Part shown: piece by piece, positions 5,606 to 6,975 of the stretch
Layout of the letters: each line of letters opens with the position of its first letter
How positions within the stretch are numbered: position 1 is the first letter of the stretch
NCBI GenBank assembly: GCA_947176445.1
Contig: CAMWQK010000042.1
Coordinates: forward strand, 1 to 6,975
DNA: 6,975 nt
Direction: 5' to 3'
DNA from: an uncultured Clostridia bacterium
GTDB lineage: Bacteria > Bacillota > Clostridia > Christensenellales > Borkfalkiaceae
Notes under the pieces: generated by a model
What the model saw: only the letters and a program-made list of their open reading frames with translations
Database searches by the model: none
What the model was told of the DNA's origin: nothing
Made by a program: the position numbers and the translations under genes

Positions 5606-6215
5606 ACTCCTCGATCATCTCGGGCAGCTGCTCCTCTTTTTCCTGTGAACGCGGGTAATAAGAAATTTTTGCAGCGATAAAAGAAAGACAGCGCATTCGC
5701 CCCATGCGCAGGACACTGCGCTCCAAAAAGAACAGATCGACCGCTTCCCAGATGAAGACCCAGGCGAAGATATCGAGGATCTCGCCCCAAACCTCGTGCC
5801 GTCCAAAAAACGTGAACGTAACGCCGATGGAGAGCGCCGCAATACCGATGAGAAACATGATGGCGGAAACGATCGCATTTCGGCGCAATTCCTGCCGATT
5901 TCGCTTATAATGTCTGACATAGTACTCTCTTAATGCCGTTTTATAGGATTTCTCTTCCTCAGAATCGATGCAATCACTGTAAATTTTGATGTGCAACTGC
6001 TCTTTGGGCAAGAAAGCCATTGCGCTCTCGTTTAAGAATTCGGCAACCTCGCCGCTCACCGTCGGCGCTTTTCCCGAAGAAAAATCGGAGAGAAAGTCCT
6101 CGTCTTTAAGGACGCTCATCTCGATGACCGCCCTGCCCTCGTCGTCCCGCTCGATCTCATCTTGCTTCGCGCGCGCATCGAGCTGACGCTTTAACTCTTT
6201 GATCGATTCTATCAT
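5604..6215 (-). CDS. Uncharacterised protein with two predicted membrane helices
   Basis: A 203-residue protein of a family I do not recognise. Residues 1-112 are hydrophilic and rich in Glu, Asp, Lys and Arg, with no signal peptide. A basic stretch (RHYKRNRQELRR, 101-112) leads into a membrane helix at about 113-137. After a short turn (GRHEVWGE) comes a second helix at about 144-163, with Trp152, Trp156 and an unusual acidic pair in EAVD at 157-160. A basic segment follows, then an acidic tail. The positive-inside rule suggests both ends face the cytoplasm, making a hairpin anchor. The start is the ATG at 6215-6213, which overlaps the TGA of the ATP-grasp gene (ATGA) and has AAGGAG 8 bases upstream. 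A longer open frame reaching 6392 merely shadows the upstream gene. Translational coupling to the ligase gene is likely. Confidence 0.85.
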   Translation of the reverse strand: MIESIKELKRQLDARAKQDEIERDDEGRAVIEMSVLKDEDFLSDFSSGKAPTVSGEVAEFLNESAMAFLPKEQLHIKIYSDCIDSEEEKSYKTALREYYVRHYKRNRQELRRNAIVSAIMFLIGIAALSIGVTFTFFGRHEVWGEILDIFAWVFIWEAVDLFFLERSVLRMGRMRCLSFIAAKISYYPRSQEKEEQLPEMIEE

Positions 6216-6975
6216 GCGTAAATCTCCTTGCAGATATAGTCTGCGTATTTTTCCGCAACATTGACGCCGCTCACCCGCTCGATCGTTCCGAAGTAAGCGT
6301 TGGAATTCACCTCGCAGAGTTTGAAGCCATCCTTCCCGTACAAGAGATCGATCCCGCAATAGTCGAGCCCGAGCGTCTTTGCGGCAAGGCACGCGATCTC
6401 TTCCCCTTCCTTTGGAAGATCACACTTGACACCCTGTCCGCCAAGCTCTGCATTCGAGCGAAAATCGCACGCGGAGACGCGCTGCATACAGGCAACCGCC
6501 TCGCCGCCGACAACGATGACGCGGAGATCGCGCCCCGCGCTCTCCTCAACAAACTCCTGAAAGAGATGCGGTTTCCCCTTTAACGCTTCGGCAAACATTC
6601 GCAATTCTTCCATGTTCCGCGCCAGATGCACGCCCTTCCCGAGCGAGCCGTAGCACTCCTTCACCACAACGGGAAGCCCGAGCTCACTTTCGATTTTTTG
6701 CAGCATTTCTTCCGAGGCGGGAATCTGAGGCGTATAGCTCAACGGCGCAGGGAGCGTCTTGGGAACGGGAATGCCCGTGCCTTGCAATGCAATAAACGTT
6801 GCCATCTTGTCGTCACACAATTCAACGGCGCGGGCGCGGTTAAAGAGCCGCATGCCCGCCCCTTCCAACATGCGCGGAAGATACTTATCCTTATCGAGGT
6901 AGATACAAAAATCGAACTCTGCGCAGTCGGCGATAATTTCCAGCTTACCGTCAAGATAGGCGGGAAAAGCGACGT
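6212..6975 (-). CDS. RimK-like ATP-grasp ligase, N-terminus beyond the window
   Basis: The last 253 residues of an ATP-grasp enzyme; the frame stays open to the right edge, so the N-terminus is missing. ATP-grasp ligases join a carboxylate, activated as acylphosphate, to an amine. Counting from the first complete codon: YLDKDKYLPRMLE (25-37) and LCDDKMATFIAL (52-63) are the pre-ATP-grasp signatures. PVVVKECYGSLGKGV at 101-115 holds the ATP-binding Lys and glycine-rich loop. LFQEFVEES (137-145) is the hinge, and GRDLRVIVVGG (147-157) and the FRSN-GGQG region (171-181) form the acceptor site. D209 and E221-N223 in CEVNSNA are the probable Mg ligands. This pattern fits the RimK/LysX group, known to add glutamate or similar residues to proteins, cofactors or amino-group-carrier proteins. 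The substrate here is unknown. No amino-group-carrier or arginine/lysine biosynthesis gene is visible. It overlaps the next gene by ATGA. Confidence 0.9.
   Translation of the reverse strand, partial: VAFPAYLDGKLEIIADCAEFDFCIYLDKDKYLPRMLEGAGMRLFNRARAVELCDDKMATFIALQGTGIPVPKTLPAPLSYTPQIPASEEMLQKIESELGLPVVVKECYGSLGKGVHLARNMEELRMFAEALKGKPHLFQEFVEESAGRDLRVIVVGGEAVACMQRVSACDFRSNAELGGQGVKCDLPKEGEEIACLAAKTLGLDYCGIDLLYGKDGFKLCEVNSNAYFGTIERVSGVNVAEKYADYICKEIYA
6224..6229 (-). promoter_or_regulatory. Ribosome binding site of the two-helix membrane protein gene
   Basis: AAGGAG lies within the last codons of the ATP-grasp gene, 8 bases before the ATG at 6215. It decides the start of the membrane-protein gene over the longer open frame. 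Confidence 0.85.

Noticed and set aside
6216..6392. N-terminal extension of the membrane-protein frame up to 6392
   Set aside because: It is rich in Arg and overlaps the ATP-grasp coding sequence in another frame. The ATG at 6215 has a strong ribosome binding site and the ATGA overlap.

Overview
The window looks like ordinary chromosome of a moderately GC-rich member of the Bacillota, most likely Clostridia. The signs are a T-box riboswitch on a threonyl-tRNA synthetase gene, a YtxC-like sporulation-family gene next to thrS (an order also known from Bacillus), clear AAGGAG-type ribosome binding sites, near-consensus TTGACA/TATAAT promoters with 17-base spacers, and compact intrinsic terminators. 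I see no mobile element, CRISPR array, rRNA or tRNA. The genus cannot be named from this sequence.

Layout, left to right. (1) 1-1166, minus strand: the 5' part of thrS (272 codons, cut by the left edge). Its roughly 300-base leader is a complete Thr-specific T-box riboswitch with an ACC specifier, the T-box motif, and competing antiterminator and terminator. It is driven by a strong promoter whose -35 box contains the stop codon of the next gene. (2) 1163-1879, minus: a ytxC-like gene with a poorly defined start. (3) 1880-2034: a divergent intergenic region with a strong leuS promoter set in an 8-bp inverted repeat. (4) 2035-4473, plus: complete leuS (812 aa). (5) 4485-4516: a terminator shared by leuS and a convergent HxlR-family regulator gene (4520-4861, minus). 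(6) 4862-5004: a divergent control region in which two near-consensus promoters of opposite direction occupy the same 40 bp, beside dyads of the TACT-N7-AGTA type. (7) 5005-5550, plus: a flavodoxin-fold NAD(P)H-dependent oxidoreductase with a compact cysteine cluster, followed by a terminator (5570-5605). (8) 5604-6975, minus: a RimK-like ATP-grasp ligase gene (5' end beyond the right edge) overlapping by ATGA with a gene for an uncharacterised two-helix membrane protein.

How the parts work together. thrS and leuS charge tRNA-Thr and tRNA-Leu. thrS is controlled by uncharged tRNA-Thr through the T-box, whereas the leuS leader is far too short for such an element. The HxlR regulator and the flavoprotein form a classic divergent regulator/oxidoreductase pair, in which the regulator probably responds to redox or electrophile stress and represses from the shared region (inference). 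The ATP-grasp ligase and the membrane protein are probably translationally coupled and may act in one pathway, but neither substrate nor function can be read from the sequence.

Most of the window is well-understood housekeeping. The points most worth following are the hxlR/flavoprotein control region and the ATP-grasp/membrane-protein pair. I found no convincing wholly new system.
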